The translations under genes were made by a program, and so were the position numbers. A DNA stretch of 64,000 bases from Pseudocitrobacter corydidari (GTDB lineage Bacteria > Pseudomonadota > Gammaproteobacteria > Enterobacterales > Enterobacteriaceae). Below, one piece after another: positions 17,339 to 27,500 of the stretch. Each line of letters begins with the position of its first letter. Position 1 is the stretch's first letter. The notes below the pieces were generated by a model. It saw only the letters and a list, made by a program, of their open reading frames with translations. It ran no database searches and was not told the origin of the DNA. The stretch spans positions 1,237,111-1,301,110 of the forward strand of contig NZ_CP087880.1 of assembly GCF_021172065.1 (NCBI RefSeq), written 5' to 3'.

Positions 17339-18457
17339 ATGAGCGCCACGATAGAACATATTGAAAGCTGGCTGGTGGATGTTCCGACCATCCGCCCGCA
17401 CAAATTATCGATGACTACTATGGGCTGCCAGACGCTGGTGATCATTCGCATTACCCGCTCAGACGGCATCACCGGGATTGGTGAAGCGACCACCATTGGT
17501 GGGCTGAGCTACGGGGTAGAAAGCCCTGAGGCTATCAAACTTACCATCGACGGTTACCTGGCACCCTTATTACAGGGGCAGCCAGCGGACAATTTACAGG
17601 CGCTGTTGTATCGCATTGAAAAGAGCGTGAAGGGCAATACCTTTGCCAAATCAGCGATTGAAACCGCGCTGCTGGATGCGCAGGGCAAATCACTGGGCGT
17701 GCCGGTGTCGGCCTTGTTGGGCGGCGCATTGCAAACGCCTATTCCGGTGCTGTGGACGCTGGCGAGCGGTGATACGGCAAAAGACATTGCCGAAGGGGAA
17801 AATCTGCTGGCGTCTCGCCGTCATCAGGCGTTCAAGTTGAAAATCGGCGCGCGTGAGCTGGCAACCGATCTCAAACATACGGCGGCGATCGTCGAAGCAC
17901 TGGGCGATCGCGCCAGTATCCGCGTCGATGTAAACCAGGCCTGGGATGCGACAACCGGAGCGAAAGGCTGCCGTGAACTGGCGGCGATGGGCGTTGACCT
18001 GATTGAACAGCCCGTTTCGGCGCGCGATAACGCCGCGCTGGTGCGTTTGAGCCAGACTATCGAGACGGCGATTCTGGCCGATGAAGCGGTCTCCACGCAT
18101 TTCGATGGTTATCAGCTGGCGCAGCAGGGTTTTACCGGCGCCTATGCGCTGAAAATTGCCAAAGCGGGCGGGCCGCAAAGTGTTCTAAAACTGGCGCACG
18201 TGGCGCAGGCGGCGGGCATTGGCCTGTATGGCGGAACGATGCTGGAAGGCAGCGTCGGGACGGTAGCCTCGCTGCATGCCTGGTCAACGCTTCCGCTGGC
18301 CTGGGGTAGCGAAATGTTTGGCCCACTGCTGCTGAAAGACGATGTCATCAGCGTACCGCTGACCTTTGCCGATGGGCACGTTACGCTGCCGCAGACGCCT
18401 GGGTTGGGCATTGAACTGGATGAAGATAAGTTGCGTTTTTATACGCGTAAAGGATGA
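17339..18457 (+). CDS. catB: Muconate cycloisomerase
   Basis: A 372-residue enolase-superfamily enzyme that lactonises cis,cis-muconate to muconolactone in the cytosol, the second step of catechol ortho-cleavage. The N-terminal capping domain starts IESWLVDVPTIRPHKLSM. The barrel carries the lysine motif FKLKIGAR, metal-binding acidic residues in IRVDVNQAW, LIEQPV and LADEAV, and the late lysine in YALKIAKAGG. The ribosome-binding site GGAAGAG precedes the ATG. It is the first gene of catBCA-benABCD, nine bases ahead of catC. Confidence 0.95.
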   Translation: MSATIEHIESWLVDVPTIRPHKLSMTTMGCQTLVIIRITRSDGITGIGEATTIGGLSYGVESPEAIKLTIDGYLAPLLQGQPADNLQALLYRIEKSVKGNTFAKSAIETALLDAQGKSLGVPVSALLGGALQTPIPVLWTLASGDTAKDIAEGENLLASRRHQAFKLKIGARELATDLKHTAAIVEALGDRASIRVDVNQAWDATTGAKGCRELAAMGVDLIEQPVSARDNAALVRLSQTIETAILADEAVSTHFDGYQLAQQGFTGAYALKIAKAGGPQSVLKLAHVAQAAGIGLYGGTMLEGSVGTVASLHAWSTLPLAWGSEMFGPLLLKDDVISVPLTFADGHVTLPQTPGLGIELDEDKLRFYTRKG

Positions 18458-18465
18458 GGTAGAAC

Positions 18466-18756
18466 ATGTTATTTAAAGTTGAAATGACCGTTAATATTCC
18501 GCTGGATTTTCCGGTAGAGCAGGCGGATGAAATTAAGAAAAAAGAAAAAGCCTATTCGCAGCAATTACAGCGTGATGGAAAATGGCGTCATATCTGGCGC
18601 GTAGCCGGTTTATATTCCAACGTCAGCATTTTCGATGTTCAGGATGCGGATGAACTGCATCAAATTTTAATGGGTTTACCGCTGTATCCGTTTATGGATA
18701 TTCAGGTCGATGCGCTGTGCCGTCATCCTTCATCCATTCGCGACGACGATAAATAA
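18466..18756 (+). CDS. catC: Muconolactone delta-isomerase
   Basis: A 96-residue enzyme that turns muconolactone into beta-ketoadipate enol-lactone. It matches the family in full: MLFKVEMTVNIP at the start, EIKKKEKAYSQQLQRDGKW in the middle and LPLYPFMDIQVDALCRHPSS at the end. Members assemble into decamers. It lies between catB and catA; the following genes for the lower pathway (pcaD, pcaIJ, pcaF) are not in the window and must be elsewhere. Confidence 0.95.
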   Translation: MLFKVEMTVNIPLDFPVEQADEIKKKEKAYSQQLQRDGKWRHIWRVAGLYSNVSIFDVQDADELHQILMGLPLYPFMDIQVDALCRHPSSIRDDDK

Positions 18757-18768
18757 AATAATAACCTC

Positions 18769-18791
18769 ATGTCGGGGGTGCTCCCCGACAT
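18769..18791 (+). terminator. Hairpin between catC and catA
   Basis: ATGTCGGGG (18769-18777) pairs with CCCCGACAT (18783-18791) across a five-base loop. The following bases TCTCTGTTCC are only weakly U-rich, so this is more likely a partial terminator or an mRNA processing/stability element inside the operon than a full stop. Confidence 0.55.
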
Positions 18792-18830
18792 TCTCTGTTC
18801 CCTGCAAGCAATAACAAGTGAGATAACAAT

Positions 18831-19760
18831 ATGACTAACTCATTCGTACAACAAGACGAAGTACAGGCTTTATTACGTGAAAGCGCCGGTTTAAATTCCC
18901 CTGAGGGCAATGAACGTTTTAAAGCGATAACCCACCGTCTGCTGGAAAATATTTGTGGTTTAATTGATGATTATAATGTGACCCAGGAAGAATTCTGGCA
19001 CGCCATTAATTATCTGCATGAACTGGGCGGTCGTCAGGAAGCTGCGTTATTAGCGGCGGGCCTTGGGCTGGAGCATTTCCTCGATTTACGCCAGGACGCC
19101 ATTGATGCTGCACAGCAGCGTGAAACTGGCGGCACGCCACGCACCATTGAAGGGCCGCTGTATGTGGCTAACGCGCCGCTGGCGCAGGGGCACGCTCGAA
19201 TGGACGATGGTAAAGATCCCGGTGAAACGCTGTGGCTGCACGGCGTGGTCACCGACACCAAAGGCCAGCCAGTCGCCAATGCCATTGTGGATATCTGGCA
19301 CGCCAATACGCTGGGCAACTACTCCTTCTTCGATCAGAGTCAGAGCGAATACAACCTGCGTCGTCGTATTCAAACCGGCGCGGACGGGCGCTACAGCGTG
19401 CGTACCATTATGCCTTCCGGCTATGGCTGCCCACCAGATGGCCCTACCCAAAAACTGCTGGATCTGTTAGGTCGCCACGGCAACCGTCCTGCACACATTC
19501 ACTTCTTTGTATCCGCACCGGGTCATAAACATTTAACCAGCCAGATTAACTTTAATGGTGATGAATATTTGTGGGATGACTTTGCTTTCGCCACGCGCGA
19601 TGGCTTAATTGCGGACCCGATTAAAGTTAATGATGAACAGAAAATTCGTGAGCGTGACCTCGAAGGTCCGCATACGGAAATTCGCTTTGATTTTACTCTC
19701 TGCAAAGCGTTATCTGTCGATGAAGAAGGTCGAATTACACGCTCGCGTGCAAAAGAATAA
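18831..19760 (+). CDS. catA: Catechol 1,2-dioxygenase
   Basis: A 309-residue intradiol dioxygenase with non-heme Fe(III) that opens catechol to cis,cis-muconate. The N-terminal helical linker domain covers about the first 100 residues. The catalytic part shows VANAIVDIWHANTLGNYSFF, PSGYGCPPDGPT and NRPAHIHFFVSAPGHKHL, which contain the two tyrosine and two histidine iron ligands. Length is normal for the family. It links the ben genes, which make catechol, to catB and catC. A hairpin precedes it and a 61-base gap follows before benA. Confidence 0.95.
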   Translation: MTNSFVQQDEVQALLRESAGLNSPEGNERFKAITHRLLENICGLIDDYNVTQEEFWHAINYLHELGGRQEAALLAAGLGLEHFLDLRQDAIDAAQQRETGGTPRTIEGPLYVANAPLAQGHARMDDGKDPGETLWLHGVVTDTKGQPVANAIVDIWHANTLGNYSFFDQSQSEYNLRRRIQTGADGRYSVRTIMPSGYGCPPDGPTQKLLDLLGRHGNRPAHIHFFVSAPGHKHLTSQINFNGDEYLWDDFAFATRDGLIADPIKVNDEQKIRERDLEGPHTEIRFDFTLCKALSVDEEGRITRSRAKE

Positions 19761-19821
19761 TATTTAACACTCGCTGTTCACCTGCACTATTTTTATCCTT
19801 GCAATTACGGGAGAAACCGTT

Positions 19822-21216
19822 ATGCAAAAAACACTGACATCGCTAAAAAGTAAAATCAGCAATGCACTGATTGTCGATCGTGAAAATCATATTTATCGTT
19901 GCCACCGGTCAATATTTACCGACCAGGCGATGTTCGATTTTGAAATGAAACATATCTTTGAAGGTAACTGGGTTTTTCTGGCGCATGAAAGCCAGATCCC
20001 GGAGCCGGGTGATTATTACACCTTAACCCTGGGCCGTCAGCCGGTGATTATTACCCGTGATAAGAAAAACGAGCTGCACGCGATGATTAACAGCTGCGCT
20101 CACCGTGGCGCGATGCTGTGCCGGCGTAAAACAGGCAACAAGAGTTCTTTTACCTGCCCGTTCCACGGCTGGACCTTCAGCAACAACGGCAAGCTGCTGA
20201 AAGCGAAAGATGAGAGTACCGGCGGGTATCCAGAAACGTTCAAGCATGAAGGTTCGCACGACCTGAAAAAACTGCCGCGTTTTGAGTCGTATCGCGGCTT
20301 CCTGTTCGGCAGCTTGAGTGATGATGTTCAGCCGCTGTCCGATTACCTGGGTGAAACGCTGAAAATTATCGACCTGATTGTTGACCAGGCGCCGGAAGGT
20401 CTGGAAGTGCTGAAAGGCTCTTCCAGCTACGTGTACGAAGGTAACTGGAAACTGGGCGCAGAAAACGGCGCTGATGGTTATCACGTGAGCGTCGTGCACT
20501 GGAACTACGCCTCTACCATGTCACGCCGAAACTATGAAGCGGAAGGCACGCACGCGGTGGATGCGAACGGCTGGTCGAAAAGCGTGGGCGGCGGCTACGG
20601 CTTTGAAAACGGCCATATGCTGCTGTGGACGCGTGCTCTGAACCCGGAAGTGCGTCCGGTTTTCGCCCACTACGATCGTCTTAAAGCGGAATTCGGTGAC
20701 AACCGCGCCGGGCAGATGGTCAATGAGACGCGCAATCTGTGCATTTATCCGAACGTCTATCTGATGGATCAGTTCTCCACGCAGATCCGCGTGATTCGCC
20801 CCATTTCCGTCGATAAAACGGAAGTCACCATCTGGTGCTTTGGCCCGAAGGGCGAGCCGGACAAGGCGCGCGCGCTGCGTATTCGGCAGTACGAAGATTT
20901 CTTCAACGTCAGCGGTATGGGCACGCCAGACGATCTCGAAGAGTTCAGCGCCTGCCAGCGCGGGTACCTCGGGGAAAATCTGGCATGGAGCGACCTCAGT
21001 CGCGGTGCGCTGCACTGGGTCGATGGCCCCGATGAGCATGCCAATGAGTCCGGTTTTAAACCCATTTTGAGCGGCGTGAAATCGGAAGATGAAGCGCTGT
21101 ACATCGCCCATCACCATCACTGGCAGACGGTGATGCTGGCCGCGCTGGAGAAAGAACAGCAGCGCTACGATGCGTCAATTACCCAGCGTGTGGAGGTGGC
21201 CGATGCTGACGTGTGA
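19822..21216 (+). CDS. benA: Benzoate 1,2-dioxygenase alpha subunit
   Basis: A 464-residue ring-hydroxylating oxygenase large subunit that, with BenB and the reductase BenC, dihydroxylates benzoate. The Rieske [2Fe-2S] motif is CAHRGAMLC followed by CPFHGWTF in the N-terminal third. The mononuclear iron site lies in [20 protein letters not shown], with the bridging aspartate and the histidine ligands. ACGGGAGAAACCGTT gives a good ribosome-binding site. Its 3' end overlaps benB by 14 bases. A relaxed specificity for anthranilate-like substrates cannot be excluded, but the gene order with BenC and BenD supports benzoate. Confidence 0.93.
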   Translation: MQKTLTSLKSKISNALIVDRENHIYRCHRSIFTDQAMFDFEMKHIFEGNWVFLAHESQIPEPGDYYTLTLGRQPVIITRDKKNELHAMINSCAHRGAMLCRRKTGNKSSFTCPFHGWTFSNNGKLLKAKDESTGGYPETFKHEGSHDLKKLPRFESYRGFLFGSLSDDVQPLSDYLGETLKIIDLIVDQAPEGLEVLKGSSSYVYEGNWKLGAENGADGYHVSVVHWNYASTMSRRNYEAEGTHAVDANGWSKSVGGGYGFENGHMLLWTRALNPEVRPVFAHYDRLKAEFGDNRAGQMVNETRNLCIYPNVYLMDQFSTQIRVIRPISVDKTEVTIWCFGPKGEPDKARALRIRQYEDFFNVSGMGTPDDLEEFSACQRGYLGENLAWSDLSRGALHWVDGPDEHANESGFKPILSGVKSEDEALYIAHHHHWQTVMLAALEKEQQRYDASITQRVEVADADV

Positions 21217-21688
21217 TCAGGTTAAAGAATTTTTGTATCACGAGGCCAGGCTGCTGGACGACCGTCAATGGGATGAGTGGATCGCATGCTACAGCCCAAA
21301 AGTGGTCTACTGGATGCCCGCCTGGGGGGATGATGACAAGCTGACCACCGACCCGCAGCGCGAAATTTCACTGATTTACTATCCGAACCGCGAGGGGCTG
21401 GAGGACAGGGTTTACCGCATCAAAACTGAGCGTTCTGGCGCCAGCACGCCGGAGCCGCGCACCACCCATATGATCAGTAATATCGAAATCACCGGGCAGA
21501 GTGAACAGGGCGTGGACGTGCGCTACAACTGGGTGACCTACAGCCACCGTTATCAACAAACGGATTGCTACTTTGGCACCACGTTCTGCACGCTGATTGC
21601 GGGGGAAGGCCTGCCGCAAATTGTGCGCAAAACGATCCGTCTGAACAACGACTACATTCGTCAGGTTATTGATGTTTACCATGTTTAA
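21203..21688 (+). CDS. benB: Benzoate 1,2-dioxygenase beta subunit
   Basis: A 161-residue small subunit of the ring-hydroxylating dioxygenase, with the cystatin-like fold of that family and no cofactor; it stabilises the BenA trimer. Family pieces include [30 protein letters not shown] and the end [18 protein letters not shown] start at the ATG at 21203, preceded by the near-perfect ribosome-binding site TGGAGGTGGC inside benA; an upstream in-frame start has none. It overlaps the end of benA by 14 bases. Confidence 0.93.
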   Translation: MLTCDQVKEFLYHEARLLDDRQWDEWIACYSPKVVYWMPAWGDDDKLTTDPQREISLIYYPNREGLEDRVYRIKTERSGASTPEPRTTHMISNIEITGQSEQGVDVRYNWVTYSHRYQQTDCYFGTTFCTLIAGEGLPQIVRKTIRLNNDYIRQVIDVYHV

Positions 21689-21697
21689 GAGGTGCTT

Positions 21698-22714
21698 ATG
21701 AGCTATACCATAGCGCTCAATTTTGAAGACGGCGTCACCCGGTTTATTCAATGTAACGCCGGGGAGAAGGTGCTCGACGCCGCGTATCGCCAGAAAGTTA
21801 ACCTGCCGATGGATTGCTCCGACGGTGTGTGCGGCACCTGTAAGTGTCATTGTCCAAGCGGCAACTACTCGCTGGGCGAGGATTATCTGGAAGAGGCGCT
21901 GGATGAAGACGAAGCGCAGGCGCGTCAGGTGCTGACCTGCCAGATGATCCCGGACAGCGATTGCGTGCTTGATGTGCCCGTCGCCGCAGCGGCGTGCAAA
22001 ACGGGGATCTCCTCGTTTAATGCCACGGTGAAACGCGTCACGGCGTTGTCTGAGAGCGCCATTGAACTGGTGGTGGAAACCGACGGAAGCCTCAATTTCC
22101 TGCCTGGTCAGTACATCAATATTCAGGTACCGGGTACGCCGCAGGTGCGTGCTTACTCCTTTAGCTCATTACCGGGCAGTAACGAAGGCAGTTTCCTGAT
22201 TCGTAACGTACCGGGCGGCCTGATGAGCCAGTGGTTAAGCCATAAAGCGGTGGCGGGTGCACCTCTGAGCCTGACCGGGCCGATGGGCAGTTTTTATCTG
22301 CGTGACGGCGAACGCCCGCTACTGATGCTGGCAGGTGGCACCGGGCTGGCGCCGATGCTGGCGATGCTGCATACCCTGGTACAGCAGCAAAGCACGCGCG
22401 ACATTACCTTGCTTTACGGTGTGAATAGCGACGACGACCTGGTGCTGGGTGAGTTGCTCGAGAGTTTTGCCACGCAGTTGCCGGGGTTTAGCTGGCTGCC
22501 GGTGGTGGCTGCCAGCGAAAGCGCCTGCCCGCAAAAAGGCTACGTGACGGAACACTTTACCAGCAAGATGCTCAATGAAGGCGATGTTGATATTTACCTC
22601 TGCGGGCCGCCGCCGATGGTGAACGCCGTCACCTCTACGTTGCAGGCGCTGGGCGTTAACCCGGCTGGATTCTGGTATGAGAAATTTATCGCCAGCCAGA
22701 GTGCGGCGGCATAA
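21698..22714 (+). CDS. benC: Benzoate dioxygenase reductase
   Basis: A 338-residue electron-transfer protein that carries electrons from NADH to BenAB. The N-terminal ferredoxin domain binds a plant-type [2Fe-2S] cluster (MDCSDGVCGTCKCHC, plus the later cysteine in VLTCQM). The FAD-binding barrel shows RAYSFSSLPG, and the NAD-binding domain shows LMLAGGTGLAPMLAML and YLCGPPPMV. The ATG at 21698 has AAGAGGTG just upstream; a GTG two codons earlier is less likely. It lies nine bases after benB and nine before benD. Confidence 0.94.
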   Translation: MSYTIALNFEDGVTRFIQCNAGEKVLDAAYRQKVNLPMDCSDGVCGTCKCHCPSGNYSLGEDYLEEALDEDEAQARQVLTCQMIPDSDCVLDVPVAAAACKTGISSFNATVKRVTALSESAIELVVETDGSLNFLPGQYINIQVPGTPQVRAYSFSSLPGSNEGSFLIRNVPGGLMSQWLSHKAVAGAPLSLTGPMGSFYLRDGERPLLMLAGGTGLAPMLAMLHTLVQQQSTRDITLLYGVNSDDDLVLGELLESFATQLPGFSWLPVVAASESACPQKGYVTEHFTSKMLNEGDVDIYLCGPPPMVNAVTSTLQALGVNPAGFWYEKFIASQSAAA

Positions 22715-22723
22715 GGAGTAATC

Positions 22724-23497
22724 ATGCGATTTAGCAATAAAGTGATGGCAATTACCGGCGCGGCGCAGGGTATTGGCCGCCGCACGGCGGAGCTGGCGGC
22801 GGAACAGGGCGCGGCGCTGCTGCTTATCGACCGCTCGCAATACGTTCATGAACTGGCGGCGGAATTGTCTGCTGCCGGGCACCACGTGCTGGCGCTGGAA
22901 GCCGATCTTGAGCAGTGGGAAAGCACGGAACAGGTATTTGCCGCAGGCGTCGCGCACTTTGGCCGAATTGATGCGCTGGTGAACAACGTCGGTGGCACCA
23001 TCTGGGCGCGCCCGTTTGCCGAGTATCAGCCCGCGCAGATTGAAGCGGAAGTACGACGCTCGCTTTTCCCGACGCTATGGGGGTGCCGTGCCGTGCTGCC
23101 GTATATGCTGGCGCAGGGCAAAGGCAGTATCGTCAATATCTCTTCGGTGGCGACTGGCGGCGTGAATCGCGTGCCGTATTCGGCGGCGAAAGGCGGTGTT
23201 AATGCCCTGACGCGCTCCATTGCGATGGAGTATAGCGAGGCTGGCATTCGTATTAATGCCGTTGCGCCCGGTGGAACAGAGGCCCCGGCGCGGTTAACCC
23301 CGCGTAACACGGAGCAGCCGAGCGAGCAGGAAAAAGCGTGGTATCAGCAGGTGGTGGATCAAACGGTGCAGAGTAGTTTACTGCACCGTTACGGCACGCT
23401 GGATGAACAGGCGCATGCCATTCTGTTCCTCGCCAGCGATGAAGCCAGCTACATCACCGGCGTGGTATTGCCGGTGGCAGGTGGCGACCTCGGTTAA
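22724..23497 (+). CDS. benD: Benzoate diol dehydrogenase (SDR)
   Basis: A 257-residue short-chain dehydrogenase that oxidises and decarboxylates the benzoate cis-diol to catechol, closing the ben stage and feeding CatA. The nucleotide motif is TGAAQGIGRRTAE, the structural motif NNVGG, and the catalytic site has Ser in IVNISSVA and YSAAKGG with Tyr and Lys. The ribosome-binding site is TAAGGAGTAATC. Its stop lies in GTTAAC, which also holds the stop of the convergent yddG, a four-base tail-to-tail overlap with no terminator. Confidence 0.93.
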   Translation: MRFSNKVMAITGAAQGIGRRTAELAAEQGAALLLIDRSQYVHELAAELSAAGHHVLALEADLEQWESTEQVFAAGVAHFGRIDALVNNVGGTIWARPFAEYQPAQIEAEVRRSLFPTLWGCRAVLPYMLAQGKGSIVNISSVATGGVNRVPYSAAKGGVNALTRSIAMEYSEAGIRINAVAPGGTEAPARLTPRNTEQPSEQEKAWYQQVVDQTVQSSLLHRYGTLDEQAHAILFLASDEASYITGVVLPVAGGDLG

Positions 23498-24372
23498 CGC
23501 CGGGTAGCGTACCAGCAGAGCAGGGAGCCTGCGCAAACCATGCAGGCCCCTTGCCAGAATGCCCATGAGAGGGATTCGCTCAGTAACATTGCCGCCAGCG
23601 CAGCGGAAAGCACCGGCGTCAGATACGAGGCCGTCGCCAGCAGGCTGACGTTACCGTGCAGGATCCCCACGTTCCAGGCCGCATAGCCAAAGCCCAGTGC
23701 GATCGCGCACATGCCAAGCTTAATCACCACCGGCAGGCTGAAGGCCATATCGGGCTGCGTGCTGAAGAAAACCTTTATCCATAGCGTAACGGCAGTCAGC
23801 AGAATAAACAGCGTAATGCCATTTTTGCCATTGGCATATTTCGCCGTCACCGTACAGTAGGCCGCCCAGATGAAAGCCCCGGTAAAGGCGAGAATATAGC
23901 TTAGCGGGCTGGAAATAACGTTGCTGATAATTTCATCAATATTTAGCCCGCGATCGCCGCCCAGTACCCAACTGACGCCTAGCAGTGATAATCCCAGGCC
24001 GGGAATAATCAAAAAGTTACTTTTCTGCCCGTTGAAAATAATGGCGAACAGAATCGTCAGGCTCGGCCATAAATAATTGACCATCCCCACTTCAATGGCC
24101 TGCTGGCGCGTACCGGCAAATCCGAGCGACAGCGCCAGACATATTTCATAGCTCACAAACAGCACGCAGCCCGCCAGCAGATAACGGCGTGAAAACTGGC
24201 GAAGGTCAGGAAAGCCGACGGTAAACATCAACAGTAGACCGCTCAGAGTATAGATCATGGCCGCGCCGCCAACCGGGCCAAGACCTTCGCTGACGCCGCG
24301 AATCAGCCCGACCATCGTACTCCATAACAGAATGGCTAGCAGGCCAATCAGCGTTGCTTTCTTTTTATTCAT
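23494..24372 (-). CDS. yddG: Aromatic amino acid / methyl viologen exporter YddG
   Basis: A 292-residue inner-membrane protein of the DMT/EamA family with ten membrane segments. It exports aromatic amino acids and, in Salmonella, methyl viologen. MNKKKATLIGLLAILLWSTM, SLGFAGTRQQAIEVGMVNYL, FAFTG-like IWAAYCTVTAKYA and the end GSLLCWYATRR follow E. coli YddG closely. I use the ATG at 24372 rather than the GTG one codon upstream, giving the same N-terminus as relatives. It is divergent from fdnG and convergent with benD. Confidence 0.92.
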   Translation of the reverse strand: MNKKKATLIGLLAILLWSTMVGLIRGVSEGLGPVGGAAMIYTLSGLLLMFTVGFPDLRQFSRRYLLAGCVLFVSYEICLALSLGFAGTRQQAIEVGMVNYLWPSLTILFAIIFNGQKSNFLIIPGLGLSLLGVSWVLGGDRGLNIDEIISNVISSPLSYILAFTGAFIWAAYCTVTAKYANGKNGITLFILLTAVTLWIKVFFSTQPDMAFSLPVVIKLGMCAIALGFGYAAWNVGILHGNVSLLATASYLTPVLSAALAAMLLSESLSWAFWQGACMVCAGSLLCWYATRR

Positions 24373-24593
24373 CACAAATTGAGGTGCTTAAATTGAGCAA
24401 ACCTCGTTTATAGCACTTTTTACAGGTTGACGGAGAATAATTTCCGGGGAATGTACTACTAAAGAGTTAATGAAAATCAATGACCCTGACTATTAAGGGG
24501 GCAGATCTATTTGAGTTTGATTTGACGCAAAAAACGCAGGGGTATAGCTGTTAATTTGCCTGCCTACGTTACATTCCAATAACGAGGAAAGCA
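24373..24593. promoter_or_regulatory. yddG-fdnG divergent control region
   Basis: This 221-base gap should contain the fdnG promoter, which in E. coli needs FNR and NarL. I see AGGGGTA at 24538-24544, the reverse complement of an exact NarL heptamer (TACCCCT), and TTGACG at 24522-24527 with TATAGC at 24543-24548 (15-base spacing, suboptimal). TTTGAGTTTGATTTGA around 24510-24525 is at best a degraded FNR site. A TACTACT near 24455 is a second near-match to the NarL heptamer. The assignment rests on position and weak motifs. Confidence 0.4.
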
Positions 24594-27500
24594 ATGGACG
24601 TCAGCCGCAGGAAATTTTTTAAAATCTGCGCGGGCGGTATGGCGGGTACAACGGCAGCGGCGCTGGGCTTTATGCCTAAAATGGCGCTGGCTCAGGCACG
24701 TAATTTCAAACTGCTGAAAGCCAAAGAAGTCCGTAATACCTGTACTTACTGCTCTGTGGGTTGTGGGCTATTAATGTATAGCCTGGGCGATGGGGCAAAA
24801 AATACCCGCGAAGCCATCTATCATATTGAAGGTGACCCGGATCATCCGGTCAGCCGTGGGGCGTTATGCCCAAAAGGGGCGGGCCTGCTGGATTACATCC
24901 ACAGTGAAAACCGCCTGCGTTACCCGGAATACCGTGCGCCAGGCTCCAACAAATGGCAGCGCATCAGCTGGAACGAAGCGTTTGAACGCATCGCGAAGCT
25001 GATGAAAGCGGACCGCGACGCCAACTTTATCGAGAAAAACGATCAGGGCGTGGCCGTAAACCGTTGGTTGTCGACCGGGATGCTCTGTGCATCGGCGGCA
25101 AGTAATGAGACCGGTATGCTGACGCAGAAGTTTGTGCGCTCTCTCGGCATGCTGGCGGTAGACAACCAGGCGCGCGTCTGACACGGACCAACGGTAGCAA
25201 GTCTTGCTCCAACATTTGGTCGCGGTGCGATGACCAACCACTGGGTTGATATCAAAAACGCCAACGTTGTAATGGTAATGGGCGGCAACGCCGCTGAAGC
25301 GCATCCGGTGGGTTTCCGCTGGGCGATGGAAGCCAAAAACAATAACGATGCGACGCTTATCGTCGTCGATCCACGCTTTACGCGTACCGCCTCGGTGGCG
25401 GATATCTACGCGCCAATTCGTTCCGGTACGGACATCACGTTCCTGTCTGGCGTACTGCTGTATCTGATCGAAAACAACAAAATTAACGCCGAATACGTTA
25501 AGAGCTACACCAACGCCAGCCTGCTGGTGCGGGATGATTTTGGCTTCGAAGACGGCCTGTTCAGCGGCTACGACGAAAGCAAACGTCAGTATGATAAAAC
25601 GTCCTGGAACTATCAGTTCGATGAAAACGGCTATGCCAAACGCGACGACACGCTGACGCATCCTCGTTGTGTATGGAATCTGCTGAAGCATCACGTTTCT
25701 CGCTATACGCCGGACGTGGTGGAAAACATCTGCGGTACGCCGAAAGCGGACTTCCTGAAGGTCTGTGAAGTGCTGGCATCAACCAGCGCGGCTGACCGGA
25801 CGACCACGTTCCTGTACGCGCTCGGCTGGACGCAGCACACCGTCGGTGCGCAGAACATTCGTACCATGGCGATGATTCAGTTGCTGCTCGGCAACATGGG
25901 GATGGCAGGCGGCGGCGTGAACGCCCTGCGCGGTCACTCCAACATTCAGGGCTTAACGGACCTTGGGCTGCTTTCTACCAGCCTGCCGGGTTATCTGACG
26001 CTGCCGTCGGATAAACAGACTGACCTGCAAACGTATCTGACGGCCAACACGCCGAAAGCCACGCGCGCAGACCAGGTGAACTACTGGGGTAACTATCCGA
26101 AGTTCTACGTCAGCCTGATGAAAGCGTTCTACGGTGATGCGGCGCAGAAAGAGAACGGCTGGGGCTTCGACTGGTTGCCGAAGTGGGACCAGGCCTATGA
26201 CGTGATTAAGTATTTCAACATGATGGACCACGGCAAAGTGAATGGCTATATCTGCCAGGGCTTTAACCCGGTCGCCAGCTTCCCGGACAAAAACAAAACC
26301 GTCCGCGCACTGAGCAAGTTGAAATACATGGTGGTTATCGATCCATTAGTTACCGAAACTTCGACGTTCTGGCAGAACCACGGCGAATCGAACGATGTTG
26401 ATCCGTCAACGATTCAGACCGAAGTCTTCCGTCTGCCGTCAACCTGCTTTGCGGAAGAGGATGGCTCTATCGCCAACTCTGGCCGCTGGTTGCAATGGCA
26501 CTGGAAAGGCGCAGAGCCGCCGGGAGAAGCGCTGAACGACGGCGAAATTCTGGCCGGTATTTATCATCGCCTGCGTGAGATGTACAGCACCGAAGGCGGA
26601 AAAGGCGCTGAACCGCTGCTGAAAATGAGCTGGAACTACAAGCAGCCGGATCGCCCGGAATCGGAAGAAGTGGCGAAAGAGAACAACGGCTACGCGCTGG
26701 AAGATCTCTATGATGCTAACGGTCAGCTGGTGGCGAAAAAAGGCCAGTTGCTCAACAGCTTCGCGCTGCTGCGCGACGACGGTTCGACAGCCTCTTCCTG
26801 CTGGATTTACACCGGTAGCTGGACAGAGCAGGGTAACCAGATGGCGAACCGCGATAACGCCGATCCGTCTGGCCTGGGGAATACCCTCGGCTGGGCATGG
26901 GCGTGGCCGCTGAACCGCCGTGTGCTGTACAACCGCGCCTCTGCCGATCCGCAGGGTAAACCGTGGGATCCGAAACGGATGCTGATTAAATGGAATGGCG
27001 CGAAATGGGTCGGGAACGATATTCCGGACTTCAACACCGCCGCACCGGGTAGCGATACCGGGCCGTTTATCATGCAGCCGGAAGGGCTGGGCCGTCTGTT
27101 TGCTATCGATAAGCTGGCTGAAGGTCCGTTCCCGGAACACTACGAGCCGATGGAAACGCCGCTGGGCACCAACCCGCTGCACCCGAACGTTATTTCGAGC
27201 CCGGTGGTTCGACTGTACGAAGACGATGCGCTGCGGATGGGTAAAAAAGATAAATTCCCGTATGTGGGAACGACCTATCGCCTGACCGAGCATTTCCACA
27301 CCTGGACCAAGCATGCGCGCCTGAACGCCATTGCGCAGCCGGAACAGTTCGTCGAAATTAGTGAAAACCTGGCCAAAGCCAAAGGGATTGCTAATGGCGA
27401 TCGGGTGACCGTCAGCAGCAAGCGTGGCTTTATCCGCGCCGTGGCGGTGGTGACGCGTCGTCTGCAGACCCTGAACGTTCATGGGCAACAGGTGGAAACG

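Noticed and set aside
24505..24530. FNR box upstream of fdnG
   Set aside because: TTGAG-N4-ATTTG is too far from TTGAT-N4-ATCAA to claim from sequence alone, although FNR control is expected from the family.
25179..25181. fdnG as a pseudogene interrupted by TGA
   Set aside because: The TGA is at the known selenocysteine position, a SECIS hairpin follows, and total length and both flanking sequences match E. coli FdnG.
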